From: an uncultured Acidimicrobiaceae bacterium
Lineage (GTDB): Bacteria > Actinomycetota > Acidimicrobiia > Acidimicrobiales > MedAcidi-G1
Reading direction: 5' to 3'
Assembly: GCA_913030665.1 (NCBI GenBank)
Contig: CAJWFS010000001.1
Location: 1 to 64,000, forward strand
Length of the DNA: 64,000 bases
Shown: piece after piece, positions 26,240 to 33,941 of the stretch
Numbering within the stretch: the stretch's first letter is position 1
How the letters are laid out: every line of letters starts with the position of its first letter
Position numbers and translations under genes: made by a program
The notes under the pieces: model-generated
The model's database searches: none
The model's input: only the letters and a program-made list of their open reading frames with translations
What the model was told of the DNA's origin: nothing

Positions 26240-26689
26240 TCAGGATCTGTAACGGTCCTCCACGAGTCGGGAGAGCCGACGGAGGTTTCTTCGCCAGACC
26301 GCCTTCAGGACGGGCCTAGATCCGATGCTCGTCAGGCCTCCACCGATCCACCAAGGAAACGTCAGAGACTCCTCCCACGAGAAGGCCGTCTCCGACGGAC
26401 CTGCCTCCCGGAGGGTGAATCGACCACTGCCTGAGATAAGGCCCCGGTGGGCGACACCCATCGTCCTCTCCTCGACCCACTCGGTGATCTCCATACGGTC
26501 AACAGTGCGGAATGGTCCAATTCTCGTCACGCAGTCGAACGTTGTGCCGACGCCTGATGAGCAATCGGACGTCAGAGTGATTGATTCGGCGTCGGCCATC
26601 CAGTCGGTGTGGGTCCGAACGTCGGCCACCGTTTCCCAGACCACAGGGAGTGGAGCCCGGATACAAATCTCGATCTTGATGTCGGGCAC
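26240..26689 (-). CDS. SRPBCC family protein (polyketide cyclase/START-like)
   Basis: A 149-residue protein with the SRPBCC pattern: IEICIRAPLPVVWETVADVRTHTDW at the N-terminus, a middle beta-rich part (GVGTTFDCVTRIGPFRTVDRMEI) and a long C-terminal helix (VLKAVWRRNLRRLSRLVED). The fold holds hydrophobic ligands; the function is unknown. GTG 26689 has a GAGGAA ribosome site 7 bases upstream. Its codon use is less GC-biased than its neighbours, fitting the islet between thiN and tRNA-Val. Confidence 0.8.
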   Translation of the reverse strand: MPDIKIEICIRAPLPVVWETVADVRTHTDWMADAESITLTSDCSSGVGTTFDCVTRIGPFRTVDRMEITEWVEERTMGVAHRGLISGSGRFTLREAGPSETAFSWEESLTFPWWIGGGLTSIGSRPVLKAVWRRNLRRLSRLVEDRYRS

Positions 26690-26874
26690 GGCTTAGTTCC
26701 TCAAACGGTAAAGGTTGTCGACCAACACGGGAATGGGCTCCTCTCTCGGAGTTTGCCACCCCACCCCGAAGGGGAGGGTGAGGAACGAACCCCAAGGTGT
26801 AGATACGGGTGAACGGGCCAAGAGCATGAATCAGATCTGTCCTCTAATCTCGGCTGCTCAATGCACACGAAAAC

Positions 26875-26889
26875 GATTGGGGAACAATC
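26875..26889 (+). promoter_or_regulatory. Small hairpin presenting the ribosome site in its loop
   Basis: GATTG pairs with CAATC around the loop GGGAA and ends directly before ATG 26890. The Shine-Dalgarno-like GGGGAA is mostly in the loop, so the hairpin may tune translation of the small gene that follows. Confidence 0.3.
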
Positions 26890-27201
26890 ATGAAGGTTCT
26901 AGCCACTACCGCTTGGGACGTAACACCAGCCCGAGTTCCTGACTTTCTCGCTAACTGTGGACGCGCCGCCGAGATTCACCGGCGCCTCGGTGCCGAAGCG
27001 GTCCACCTGATTCAGTCCATGGCCGGCCCTGTTCCCGCACTGACCTATGCGCTGGTATTTCCGGACGGGGCCACCTATGGAGCCTTCATCGACGCCATCA
27101 GTGCCGACGAAGAATGGCTTGCTTTCTGGGCTGAAGCATCCGCGGGAGAACGGTACGCAACCATGGTCTCCCAAAGCGTCGGTACCGACCTGTTCTCCTA
27201 G
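26890..27201 (+). CDS. Small protein, possible dimeric alpha-beta barrel fold
   Basis: A 103-residue soluble protein with no signal peptide or membrane span. The pattern (an N-terminal strand MKVLATTAWDV, an amphipathic helix NCGRAAEIHRRLG, a strand VHLIQSMAG, then ALTYALVFPDGATYGAFIDAI) looks like the ferredoxin-like NIPSNAP/ABM/EthD dimeric barrel fold. I infer this by pattern only. It has its own ribosome site and a perfect hairpin after its stop. No function can be assigned. Confidence 0.7.
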   Translation: MKVLATTAWDVTPARVPDFLANCGRAAEIHRRLGAEAVHLIQSMAGPVPALTYALVFPDGATYGAFIDAISADEEWLAFWAEASAGERYATMVSQSVGTDLFS

Positions 27202-27228
27202 AACGTGAGCCCTCAATGGCTACCAGCA

Positions 27229-27253
27229 GCGTTTTGGACACCACCCAAAACGC
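27229..27253 (+). terminator. Terminator hairpin after the small barrel-fold gene
   Basis: A perfect 9-bp stem (GCGTTTTGG with CCAAAACGC) closes a 7-base loop 27 bases after the stop at 27201. The arms themselves supply T- and A-runs, so it could act on either strand. Confidence 0.55.
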
Positions 27254-27259
27254 ACAAAT

Positions 27260-27279
27260 GACCAGCATCACTGCTGGTC
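27260..27279 (-). terminator. Terminator hairpin after tRNA-Val
   Basis: A perfect 8-bp stem (GACCAGCA with TGCTGGTC) and a 4-base loop, 7 bases beyond the 3' end of tRNA-Val. On the minus strand it is followed by ATTTGTGCGTTTTGG, a loose T-rich tail. Confidence 0.6.
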
Positions 27280-27286
27280 ACCATGG

Positions 27287-27360
27287 TGGACCGTACTGGA
27301 CTCGAACCAGTGACCTCTCGCGTGTGAGGCGAGCGCTCTAGCCAACTGAGCTAACGGTCC
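27287..27360 (-). tRNA. tRNA-Val (anticodon CAC)
   Basis: A 74-nt cloverleaf on the minus strand. The acceptor stem pairs GGACCGT with ACGGTCC, plus a discriminator A. The anticodon stem CTCGC/GCGAG has the loop CTCACAC, giving anticodon CAC for the GUG codon. The T-arm GGTTCGAGTCC is standard. The CCA end is not encoded. It marks one edge of a less GC-rich islet that extends to about 25.4 kb. Confidence 0.95.
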
Positions 27361-27398
27361 GCTGGCGCAGGAGGGTACCGTCGCCGCCACCCGATCGT

Positions 27399-28013
27399 TC
27401 AGCCCGACGGCGTTCCCGGCGGAGCCACGCAGACCTGCTCGATCAGCGTCGGCAGGACCAGGGTCACCGACCCCAGCGGGCACGGCGTCCCGGCCACCCT
27501 CCGCGCCACGATGACCGGGGTCTCCACGGTGCACGGCACCACCCGGATCGTGGAGGACAGCTCGACGCAGGATCCGGGTCCCAGCCTCGGCGCCACCTCG
27601 CGGCCTCCACCCATGAAGGCGGTGGCCACCACGATCCCGACCAGCAGCGCCACGACTACTACCGCTGGTCCGAATTGGAGCAGACACCCGACTGCCCGCG
27701 GTACGGGAATCGCCTGGAAGGAGTCTCCCCGCCGCCCGTGGAACGCTTCGTCGACCGGTGAGGGTCGGACCACGGGCTCCGGCGGCCTCCGGGCCAGGTC
27801 GTAGGCGGAGCGGCGGCCCCGGTCGCCCAGGACCCTCCACGCCTCGTTGACCGACCCCATCGCTGCCTCGGCCAGCCTGCGGTCCGCCGGGCCGTCGGCA
27901 AGGTCCGGGTGGAGGCGACGGGCCAGCACCAGGTAGGCGGCACGGACCTGCTCGTCCGATGCCGTCGTCGACACCCCGAGGGTTCGATAGTGGTCGTCGC
28001 CTTGGCGGGGCAC
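27399..28013 (-). CDS. J-domain (DnaJ-like) protein with one membrane span
   Basis: A 204-residue protein. The N-terminal J-domain (about 7-72) carries the HPD motif at residues 35-37, which stimulates Hsp70 ATPase. A hydrophobic stretch at about 108-132 (LLQFGPAVVVVALLVGIVVA) should anchor it in the membrane. The C-terminal about 65 residues contain four Cys and no known domain and may lie outside the cell. GTG 28013 follows TAGGGT by 6 bases. It diverges from the zinc-ribbon gene. Confidence 0.85.
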   Translation of the reverse strand: MPRQGDDHYRTLGVSTTASDEQVRAAYLVLARRLHPDLADGPADRRLAEAAMGSVNEAWRVLGDRGRRSAYDLARRPPEPVVRPSPVDEAFHGRRGDSFQAIPVPRAVGCLLQFGPAVVVVALLVGIVVATAFMGGGREVAPRLGPGSCVELSSTIRVVPCTVETPVIVARRVAGTPCPLGSVTLVLPTLIEQVCVAPPGTPSG

Positions 28014-28019
28014 CCGTCC

Positions 28020-28025
28020 ACCCTA
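28020..28025 (-). promoter_or_regulatory. -10 element (TAGGGT) of the J-domain gene
   Basis: TAGGGT on the minus strand with a 6-base spacer to GTG 28013. Confidence 0.55.
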
Positions 28026-28094
28026 TGGGCGGGTCCCGACCCACTCTCCGAGCCCCGCTTTTCGGAGCCCCGCGGGCAGCGCTCTCCGCCCGTC

Positions 28095-28100
28095 TAGCGT
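28095..28100 (+). promoter_or_regulatory. -10 element (TAGCGT) of the zinc-ribbon gene
   Basis: TAGCGT with a 7-base spacer to ATG 28108. Confidence 0.55.
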
Positions 28101-28107
28101 TGGTCAC

Positions 28108-28440
28108 ATGAGCGACGTCCTCTGCCCGCGCTGTGGCGAGGAGGAGTCACTCGTCGGGCGACGGGAAGGGCCGCCCGGCGACGAGACGATCACGGTGACC
28201 TGCGGGTCGTGTGACCTGGAATGGGTACGGGACCTCACCCCCAGGTGCCCGGCCTGTGGATCCGACGCCGTGCGACCCGCCCTCCAGTCGATCGTCGAGA
28301 AGTCGAGGGGAACCCAGCTCTCCATCCAGTCCCTGCGGGTCGTGCACCTCTGCCCGGACTGCGACGCTGGACAACTCGCCATCTGGAACCGCTCCAACAC
28401 CCCGCTCCGCCCGGCGGAACTCCCCCACAACGCGGACTGA
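28108..28440 (+). CDS. Zinc-ribbon protein of unknown function
   Basis: A 110-residue protein with four Cys-x-x-Cys knuckles: CPRC (6-9), CGSC (about 32), CPAC (about 47) and CPDC (about 82). These should form two zinc ribbons like those of nucleic-acid-binding proteins. No other domain is visible. ATG 28108 is fixed by the TAGCGT element 7 bases upstream. Function unknown; it could bind RNA or DNA or be a small metal-dependent partner. Confidence 0.8.
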   Translation: MSDVLCPRCGEEESLVGRREGPPGDETITVTCGSCDLEWVRDLTPRCPACGSDAVRPALQSIVEKSRGTQLSIQSLRVVHLCPDCDAGQLAIWNRSNTPLRPAELPHNAD

Positions 28441-28501
28441 GACATTCCCCGACTGGCTTCAGGCGCCACTCCGGTAGTTGGGCAGCGACGCTGCTGGCGA
28501 A

Positions 28502-29812
28502 TCAGTCCTCGAGGAGTAGGGCCGCCAACGCCTCCAGGCCGGCCACCCGGCTGCCCTTCACCAGCACGGCATCTCCGTCACCCAGGGCCAGGCCCGCAAG
28601 GTTGGTGGATGCCTCGTCGATGCCGGCCAACGGCGCCACGCCATACAGGTCGGTGCCCACGGCCAGCAGATCGATTCCGAGCCCGTCGGCCAGGTCGGCT
28701 ACCTCCCTGTGTGCGGTTGCCTCGTGCCTACCCAGTTCGGCCATGAGTCCGACCACTGCGATCCTGCGGCCCGCCACGACGAGAGAGGCCAGGGCCTCGA
28801 GTCCGGCGACCATGGATGCCGGGTTGGCGTTGTAGGCGTCGTTGATGACGACCAGTCCACTCGGCGCCGTCGCCACCTCCATCCGCCACGGAGACAGCCG
28901 GGCAACGGAGAGACCGGCCGCCACGTCCTCGGGCGACAGCCCCAGGAATAGTCCGACGGCTGCGGCTGCAAGCGCATTGGACACCATGTGGGCGCCGTGC
29001 ACCTCGAGGTGGACCTCCTCTCGGCCCCACGGCGACTCCAGGTGGAAACTCGGACGGAGGCCACCGTCCAGGCTGACATCGCGCGCACGTACCTCGCCAT
29101 GCTCGCCGAATGTGAGGACCGAGCAGCGGGCCCTGCCCGCCTGGCCCATCACGAGGTCGTCATCGGAGTTGAGCACCGCACACCCGTCGGGCGGAAGGCC
29201 GTCCAACAGCTCCCCCTTGGTGCGCGCCACCACCTCCAGAGATCCGAACGCCGAGGTATGGGCCATGGCGACCGTGGTCATGACTCCGACGTCGGGCCGG
29301 GCGATCCCGGTCAGCCGGGCTATGTCGCCCTCGGCCCGGGCACCCATCTCCAGCACCAGGAAGTCGGCGTCGTCGGGGGCTCCAAGGATGCTCAGCGGAA
29401 CCCCTATCTCGTTGTTGAAGGAACGTTCACAGGCGTGCGTCGAACCACCCTTCGAGAGAACGGCTGCACTCAGGTCCTTGACCGAGGTCTTGCCGACGCT
29501 TCCGGTCACGGCCACCACCCGGGCGGGAGTCGATGCCCGCGCCGCCGATCCGAGGTCGCACAACGCCACGGCCGTGTCGGGTACCCGTATCGCCGTTCCA
29601 GCGCCGACGGCACCGGAGGTCAGGTGGGCACCGGCACCGCCGGCCATTGCCCCGTCGATGAACCCGTGGCCGTCCCGATCAGCCATAAGGGGTACGAACA
29701 GGCACCCCGGGGTCACGGTGCGGGAATCCTGGGTGGCGCCGTCCAAGGTCACGTCGCCGCCGATCAACTCGCCACCGACTGCTGCGGCGACCTCCGATGC
29801 CCGAAACCTCAC
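28502..29812 (-). CDS. murF: UDP-N-acetylmuramoyl-tripeptide--D-alanyl-D-alanine ligase
   Basis: A 436-residue Mur ligase that adds D-Ala-D-Ala to the peptidoglycan precursor in the cytoplasm. It has the N-terminal substrate domain (GGDVTLDGATQDSR), the P-loop VTGSVGKTSVKDL, the conserved FNNEIGVPLSIL and the C-terminal ligase domain with INDAYNANPASM. GTG 29812 gives a normal length. It is divergent from ddl, which supplies its D-Ala-D-Ala substrate, across only 24 bp. Confidence 0.97.
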   Translation of the reverse strand: MRFRASEVAAAVGGELIGGDVTLDGATQDSRTVTPGCLFVPLMADRDGHGFIDGAMAGGAGAHLTSGAVGAGTAIRVPDTAVALCDLGSAARASTPARVVAVTGSVGKTSVKDLSAAVLSKGGSTHACERSFNNEIGVPLSILGAPDDADFLVLEMGARAEGDIARLTGIARPDVGVMTTVAMAHTSAFGSLEVVARTKGELLDGLPPDGCAVLNSDDDLVMGQAGRARCSVLTFGEHGEVRARDVSLDGGLRPSFHLESPWGREEVHLEVHGAHMVSNALAAAAVGLFLGLSPEDVAAGLSVARLSPWRMEVATAPSGLVVINDAYNANPASMVAGLEALASLVVAGRRIAVVGLMAELGRHEATAHREVADLADGLGIDLLAVGTDLYGVAPLAGIDEASTNLAGLALGDGDAVLVKGSRVAGLEALAALLLED

Positions 29813-29820
29813 GGAGCGTC

Positions 29821-29830
29821 ACCCTACGAT
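29821..29830. promoter_or_regulatory. Overlapping divergent -10 elements of murF and ddl
   Basis: ACCCTACGAT contains TACGAT on the plus strand (29825-29830, 6 bases before ddl GTG) and TAGGGT on the minus strand (29826-29821, 8 bases before murF GTG). The two hexamers share two base pairs, so one polymerase should exclude the other. Confidence 0.55.
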
Positions 29831-29836
29831 GCCGGG

Positions 29837-30928
29837 GTGGTCGCCCGCCGTCGTCTCGTCGTGCTCTTCGGAGGACGCAGTGCCGAGCACGAAGTGTCAT
29901 GCATGTCGGCCCGACACGTGCTGGCAGCGGTGGACACCGGGCGCTACGAGGTGGTCCCCGTCGGCATCGGCAGGGATGGACGCTGGTCGCTGGCCTCGGA
30001 TGCCGCAGCGGCCCTCGCCGACGGCCGGGTGGAAGGCCTTGGAGAACGCCTCGATCCGACCGGGCCATCCTGGGATCCCCTCCCCCGCCTCACGGAGCTG
30101 GCCGCCGACGGACCGGTCGCAGTGTTCCCCCTCATCCATGGCCCCCTAGGGGAGGACGGAACCCTGCAGGGCCTCCTTGAGCTGGCCGACGTGCCGTACG
30201 TCGGCAGCGGGGTACTGGGTTCGGCGCTGGCAATGGACAAGTTGGCAGCCCGGGAGGTCCTTGCCCACCACGGGATCCCCCAGGCCAGGTACCGGGGACT
30301 CCACGCCGACCGCCTGGACGAGCCGGGTTCCGCCGGCCACCGGGCGCTCCTAGATGAACTGCTCGCCGAGCTGGGACCCTCCGTGTTCGTGAAGCCGGCC
30401 AACATGGGCTCCTCGGTCGGGGTGTCGCAGGCCTCCGATCCGGCCTCGCTGGAGGTCGCCCTGGCGGCTGCCGCCAGCTACGACGAGTGGATCGTGGTCG
30501 AGGAGGCCGTGTCGGGGCGGGAGATCGAGTTGGCCGTGCTCGGCGACAGGGTGCCCCAGGTCTCCGCTCCCGGAGAGATCAGGCCCGGCGACGCCTTCTA
30601 CAGCTACGCGGACAAGTACGAGACCGACTCGGCAGAACTCATCGACGATCCCGACCTCGACCCGTCGATCGTGGTCGGCTTCCAGGAACTCGCCGCCCGG
30701 GCCTTCATTGCCCTGCGGTGCTCCGGAATGGCCCGGGTCGACTTCTTCCTCGCCGACGATGGCCGGATGCTGGTGAACGAGGTCAACACGATCCCGGGGT
30801 TCACCTCCATATCCATGTACCCACGGCTCTGGTTGAAGGCGGGGCTGTCATACGGCGGTCTCATCGACCAACTCGTGGACCTCGCCGTCGAGCGGCACGC
30901 CCGCCGGCGGCGCAACACGAGACGGTGA
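29837..30928 (+). CDS. ddl: D-alanine--D-alanine ligase
   Basis: A 363-residue ATP-grasp enzyme that joins two D-alanines for peptidoglycan. Signatures: LFGGRSAEHEVS at the N-terminus, HGPLGEDGTLQGLLELADVPYVG, FVKPANMGSSVGVS and the metal-binding NEVNTIPGFT near the C-terminus. GTG 29837 is supported by TACGAT 6 bases upstream and by the conserved N-terminus directly after it. Divergent from murF, with which it shares the promoter region. Confidence 0.97.
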   Translation: MVARRRLVVLFGGRSAEHEVSCMSARHVLAAVDTGRYEVVPVGIGRDGRWSLASDAAAALADGRVEGLGERLDPTGPSWDPLPRLTELAADGPVAVFPLIHGPLGEDGTLQGLLELADVPYVGSGVLGSALAMDKLAAREVLAHHGIPQARYRGLHADRLDEPGSAGHRALLDELLAELGPSVFVKPANMGSSVGVSQASDPASLEVALAAAASYDEWIVVEEAVSGREIELAVLGDRVPQVSAPGEIRPGDAFYSYADKYETDSAELIDDPDLDPSIVVGFQELAARAFIALRCSGMARVDFFLADDGRMLVNEVNTIPGFTSISMYPRLWLKAGLSYGGLIDQLVDLAVERHARRRRNTRR

Positions 30929-30938
30929 CCGGCCCGGC

Positions 30939-31547
30939 TCAGGACATCGGGTCTAACGAGGAGCGCAGGAAACGCAGGAGTTCCTTCCTCCTCTGAACCA
31001 CTGGCCGCAGGGTCGGCCCTACGCCGGCAGCCCGGAGCACCTCGATCTCCGTGGCTACGCCGACCACCGTGGAGTACGCGCTCAGGAGCAGCAACTGGGC
31101 GTCGGTCCTCCGCATGCGTCCGGCGGCCATCTCGGCCTCGATCCACAGGCGGGCCCTGGCCATGAGGGGATCCATGTGGCCACGCAGGCGGTGCGCTCCG
31201 GGCGAGTTGGGGCGGCTGACCTCGCGTAGCAGCCCGAGCAGGACCGGTTGTTCGAGGGCCACGCGAAATACCGATCGCACCAGTGCGTCCACGCGTTCCC
31301 AGTCCTGCTGGCCCCCGGCGAGCACCCGGTCCAGCGCCCCGGTGAGGTCCTCGGCGACGCGGTCCACCACGGCGTTCAGCAGGCCTCGCTTGGAGACGAA
31401 GTGGTAGAGGATCGTCTGCTTTCGGATTCCCAGCCCGGCAGCCAGGTCATCAAGCGAGGTGCCGTCGAAGCCGGCCGTGCCGAAGGACGCCAGGGCGGCG
31501 TCCAGCACCCGTGCCTTCGTGCCCCCACGGACCTCTGTCGCCGCCAC
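30939..31547 (-). CDS. TetR/AcrR-family transcriptional regulator
   Basis: A 202-residue regulator. The N-terminal helix-turn-helix includes FDGTSLDDLAAGLGIRKQTILYHFVSKRGLL (about 27-57), followed by an all-helical ligand domain. I chose GTG 31547, 6 bases after a TACGGT element; the frame stays open to 31607 but that would run into the operator. It is divergent from the acyl-reductase/HAD operon and separated from it by a 40-bp palindrome, so it very likely controls both itself and that operon. The ligand may be an acyl-CoA or fatty acid, as for many TetR proteins of lipid genes. Confidence 0.9.
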   Translation of the reverse strand: MAATEVRGGTKARVLDAALASFGTAGFDGTSLDDLAAGLGIRKQTILYHFVSKRGLLNAVVDRVAEDLTGALDRVLAGGQQDWERVDALVRSVFRVALEQPVLLGLLREVSRPNSPGAHRLRGHMDPLMARARLWIEAEMAAGRMRRTDAQLLLLSAYSTVVGVATEIEVLRAAGVGPTLRPVVQRRKELLRFLRSSLDPMS

Positions 31548-31553
31548 CGGACC

Positions 31554-31559
31554 ACCGTA
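31554..31559 (-). promoter_or_regulatory. -10 element (TACGGT) of the TetR gene
   Basis: TACGGT on the minus strand with a 6-base spacer to GTG 31547. The palindrome at 31567-31606 lies directly upstream, in the -35 region. Confidence 0.5.
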
Positions 31560-31566
31560 GCCCACT

Positions 31567-31606
31567 TGTCTACCATCTGGTAAGGGCCCTGACCATCTGG
31601 TAGACA
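31567..31606. promoter_or_regulatory. Double TetR operator, 40-bp near-perfect palindrome
   Basis: The outer arms are TGTCTACCA (31567-31575) and TGGTAGACA (31598-31606), with AGGGCCCT at the exact centre. Inside are two copies of ACCATCTGGTA (31572-31582 and 31592-31602), 20 bp apart, each itself a TACCA/TGGTA-type inverted repeat. This suits two TetR dimers on one face of the helix. It covers the space between both promoters and overlaps a TAGACA -10-like element (31601-31606), 7 bases before the operon start. Confidence 0.75.
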
Positions 31607-31613
31607 TGACGGT

Positions 31614-33941
31614 GTGATACCCGAGAACCTGGCAGGGCGCCGCATCGCGATCACGGGAAGCACCGGTTTCCTGGGCACCGCTCTGGTCGAACGCTTGCTT
31701 CGTTCCGCGCCCGGCTGCGAGCTGGTGCTGATCGTCCGACCGGGCCGGCGCGGGGCCGATCGACGCGTCGAACGCGACATCCTCCGCAACGACGCCTTCA
31801 ACAACCTGCGGACGCAGTTGGGAGCCGACGGCTTCGCCGAGATGACCTCACGTCGGATCACCGCCGTCGCCGGCGACGTCACCAGCGACGGCCTGGGACT
31901 GGACGCCGAGGGGCTCGCAGCCCTCGCATCGAGCGACATCGTCATCCACTCGGCTGCCGTCGTGAGCTTCGACTCGCCCCTGGACCAGGCCGTGGAGGTG
32001 AACCTGCTCGGACCGGTCCGGGTCGTCGAGACGCTGGTGAGCTTGGGCGTGACCCCCCACCTGGTTACCGTCTCCACCTGCTACGTGGCTGGTAGCAGGC
32101 GTGGAAGGGCCCCCGAGGAACCGGTCGACGCCAGCGCGTTCTTCGTGGACGTGGACTGGCGCGGCGAGGTGGACGCCGCCCGACGGATCCGCCTGGACAC
32201 CGAAACCGAGAGCCGCACACCCGGGAACCTAAAGGGCTTCCGGAGCGAGGCGCACGGCGAGCTGGGCGCCGCCGGCATCCCCAGCCTCGCAGCCAAGACC
32301 GAGCAGCTCCGCTGTCGATGGGTCGACGAAAAGATGGCCGCGGCCGGCGTGGCCCGGGCCACCTCCCTGGGCTTCCCGGACGCATACGCCTTCACGAAGG
32401 CGCTCGGAGAGATCGCCGTCGCGGAAAGTGCCGGCGACGTGCCCATCAGCGTCGTGCGACCGGCCATCATCGAATCAGCGCACTCGGAACCGTCGCCCGG
32501 CTGGATCCGGGGCTTTCGGATGGCCGAGCCGGTCATCATCTCCTACGCCCGCGGCCTGCTGAAGGAGTTCCCCGGTGTCCCCGAGGGCACCGTGGACGTG
32601 ATTCCCGTCGACTTCGTGGTGGCCGCCATCTGCGCCGTGGCCGCCCGAGGGCCCCTGGGACCCGATGAGGGCGCCGACATCGTGCAGGTGGCGTCGGGCA
32701 GCGTGAACCCACTGCAGTACGGACACCTGGTGGACATGGTCAGGGAGTGGTTCACCGAGCACCCCATCTACGACGAGATGGGCCAGCCCATAACGGTTCC
32801 CCAGTGGTCCTTCCCCGGTCGTGGCCGGGTCAGGAAGCAGTTGCAGAGGGCGGCCAGGACGCTTGACCGTGCGCAGAAGGTATTCGAGGTGCTGCCCGTG
32901 CGGGGGCGCCAGGCGGAGGTGGGAGCCCGCCTGGAGGAACAGCGCGAGCTGATCGGCAGGGCCGAGGGATACGTGGACCTGTACGGCGCATACGCCGAGT
33001 GCGAAGCCGTCTACGGACTCGAGCACCTGCTGGGCCTGTGGGACTCCCTGGACGACGCCGACCAGGCCACCTTCGGCTTCGACCCACGTGTCATCGATTG
33101 GAGCCGCTACGTACCCGACGTCCACCTGCCCTCGGTCGTGAAGGCGGGCCGGGTCCCGATGAGGCCTCCTGCCCGGGGCGGCGAGAGCCGGTCCGAACGC
33201 CTCCGCCGACAGGTCCTAGCACCCGAACGGCAGTTGGTCGCCTTCGACCTGGAGAACACCCTCATCGCCTCGAACGTCGTCGCCTCGTACGCCTGGCTGG
33301 GCAGCCGGCACCTCCGTGGCCGCGACCGGGCCCGCTTCGTGGCCCATCTCGTGGCCGAGGCCCCGACCCTGCTCTCACTCGACAAGAAGGACCGGAGCGA
33401 CTTCCTCCGCCACTTCTACCGCCGCTACGAGGGTGCACCGGTCGACCAGATCGCCGAGGACTCCATGGAACAGTTCAGCGAGCTGATCCTGGCGAAGTCA
33501 TTCCCTGCTGGCATCCGCAGGGTCCGACAGCACAAGGCCCTCGGCCACCGGACCGTCCTCATCACCGGGGCCCTCGACTTCGTGGTCGAGCCGTTCCGAC
33601 CGCTCTTCGACGACATCGTGTCCGCCGAACTGGGGGTGGTCGACGGCGCCTACGACGGTCGCATGACAGCGGTGCCACCCACCGGCGAAGCCCGCTATCA
33701 GGCCCTGGCGGACCATGCCGAGCTGCATGGGCTGGACCTCAGGGAGTCGGTGGCCTACGCAGACTCGGCCAGCGACCTGCCAATGCTCGAAGCGGTCGGA
33801 TTCCCGGTGGCGGTGAACCCGGAGACCCGGCTGGCAAGCATCGCCCGAAAGCGGGGCTGGCTGGTCGAGGACTTCCGCCAGTCACCCGGCATGCGACGCA
33901 GCGTCCTCCCGCTGGCGCCCGCTGGGAGCGCCTCCCGATGA
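31614..33941 (+). CDS. Fusion of fatty acyl-CoA reductase-like (SDR) and HAD-IB-like domains
   Basis: A 775-residue two-domain protein. Residues 1-about 500 form an extended SDR of the NAD_binding_4 (fatty acyl-CoA/thioester reductase) type: GSTGFLGTALVERLL, VSTCYVAG, and the Tyr258/Lys262 pair in YAFTKALGE. A conserved linker leads to a C-terminal HAD domain (about 540-770) with motif I DLENT (Asp545, Glu547), motif II Thr651 in LITGALDF, and the acidic motif DSASD (Asp717, Asp721). The second motif I Asp is Glu, and the usual motif III Lys is not obvious in GEARYQAL, so phosphatase activity is uncertain. The first half may reduce acyl-CoA to an aldehyde or alcohol. It is the first of four tightly packed genes. 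Confidence 0.85.
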   Translation: MIPENLAGRRIAITGSTGFLGTALVERLLRSAPGCELVLIVRPGRRGADRRVERDILRNDAFNNLRTQLGADGFAEMTSRRITAVAGDVTSDGLGLDAEGLAALASSDIVIHSAAVVSFDSPLDQAVEVNLLGPVRVVETLVSLGVTPHLVTVSTCYVAGSRRGRAPEEPVDASAFFVDVDWRGEVDAARRIRLDTETESRTPGNLKGFRSEAHGELGAAGIPSLAAKTEQLRCRWVDEKMAAAGVARATSLGFPDAYAFTKALGEIAVAESAGDVPISVVRPAIIESAHSEPSPGWIRGFRMAEPVIISYARGLLKEFPGVPEGTVDVIPVDFVVAAICAVAARGPLGPDEGADIVQVASGSVNPLQYGHLVDMVREWFTEHPIYDEMGQPITVPQWSFPGRGRVRKQLQRAARTLDRAQKVFEVLPVRGRQAEVGARLEEQRELIGRAEGYVDLYGAYAECEAVYGLEHLLGLWDSLDDADQATFGFDPRVIDWSRYVPDVHLPSVVKAGRVPMRPPARGGESRSERLRRQVLAPERQLVAFDLENTLIASNVVASYAWLGSRHLRGRDRARFVAHLVAEAPTLLSLDKKDRSDFLRHFYRRYEGAPVDQIAEDSMEQFSELILAKSFPAGIRRVRQHKALGHRTVLITGALDFVVEPFRPLFDDIVSAELGVVDGAYDGRMTAVPPTGEARYQALADHAELHGLDLRESVAYADSASDLPMLEAVGFPVAVNPETRLASIARKRGWLVEDFRQSPGMRRSVLPLAPAGSASR

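Noticed and set aside
26755..26785. C/G-rich hairpin with paired CCCC and GGGG
   Set aside because: Stem is short and interrupted, and it is not placed after a gene on either strand.
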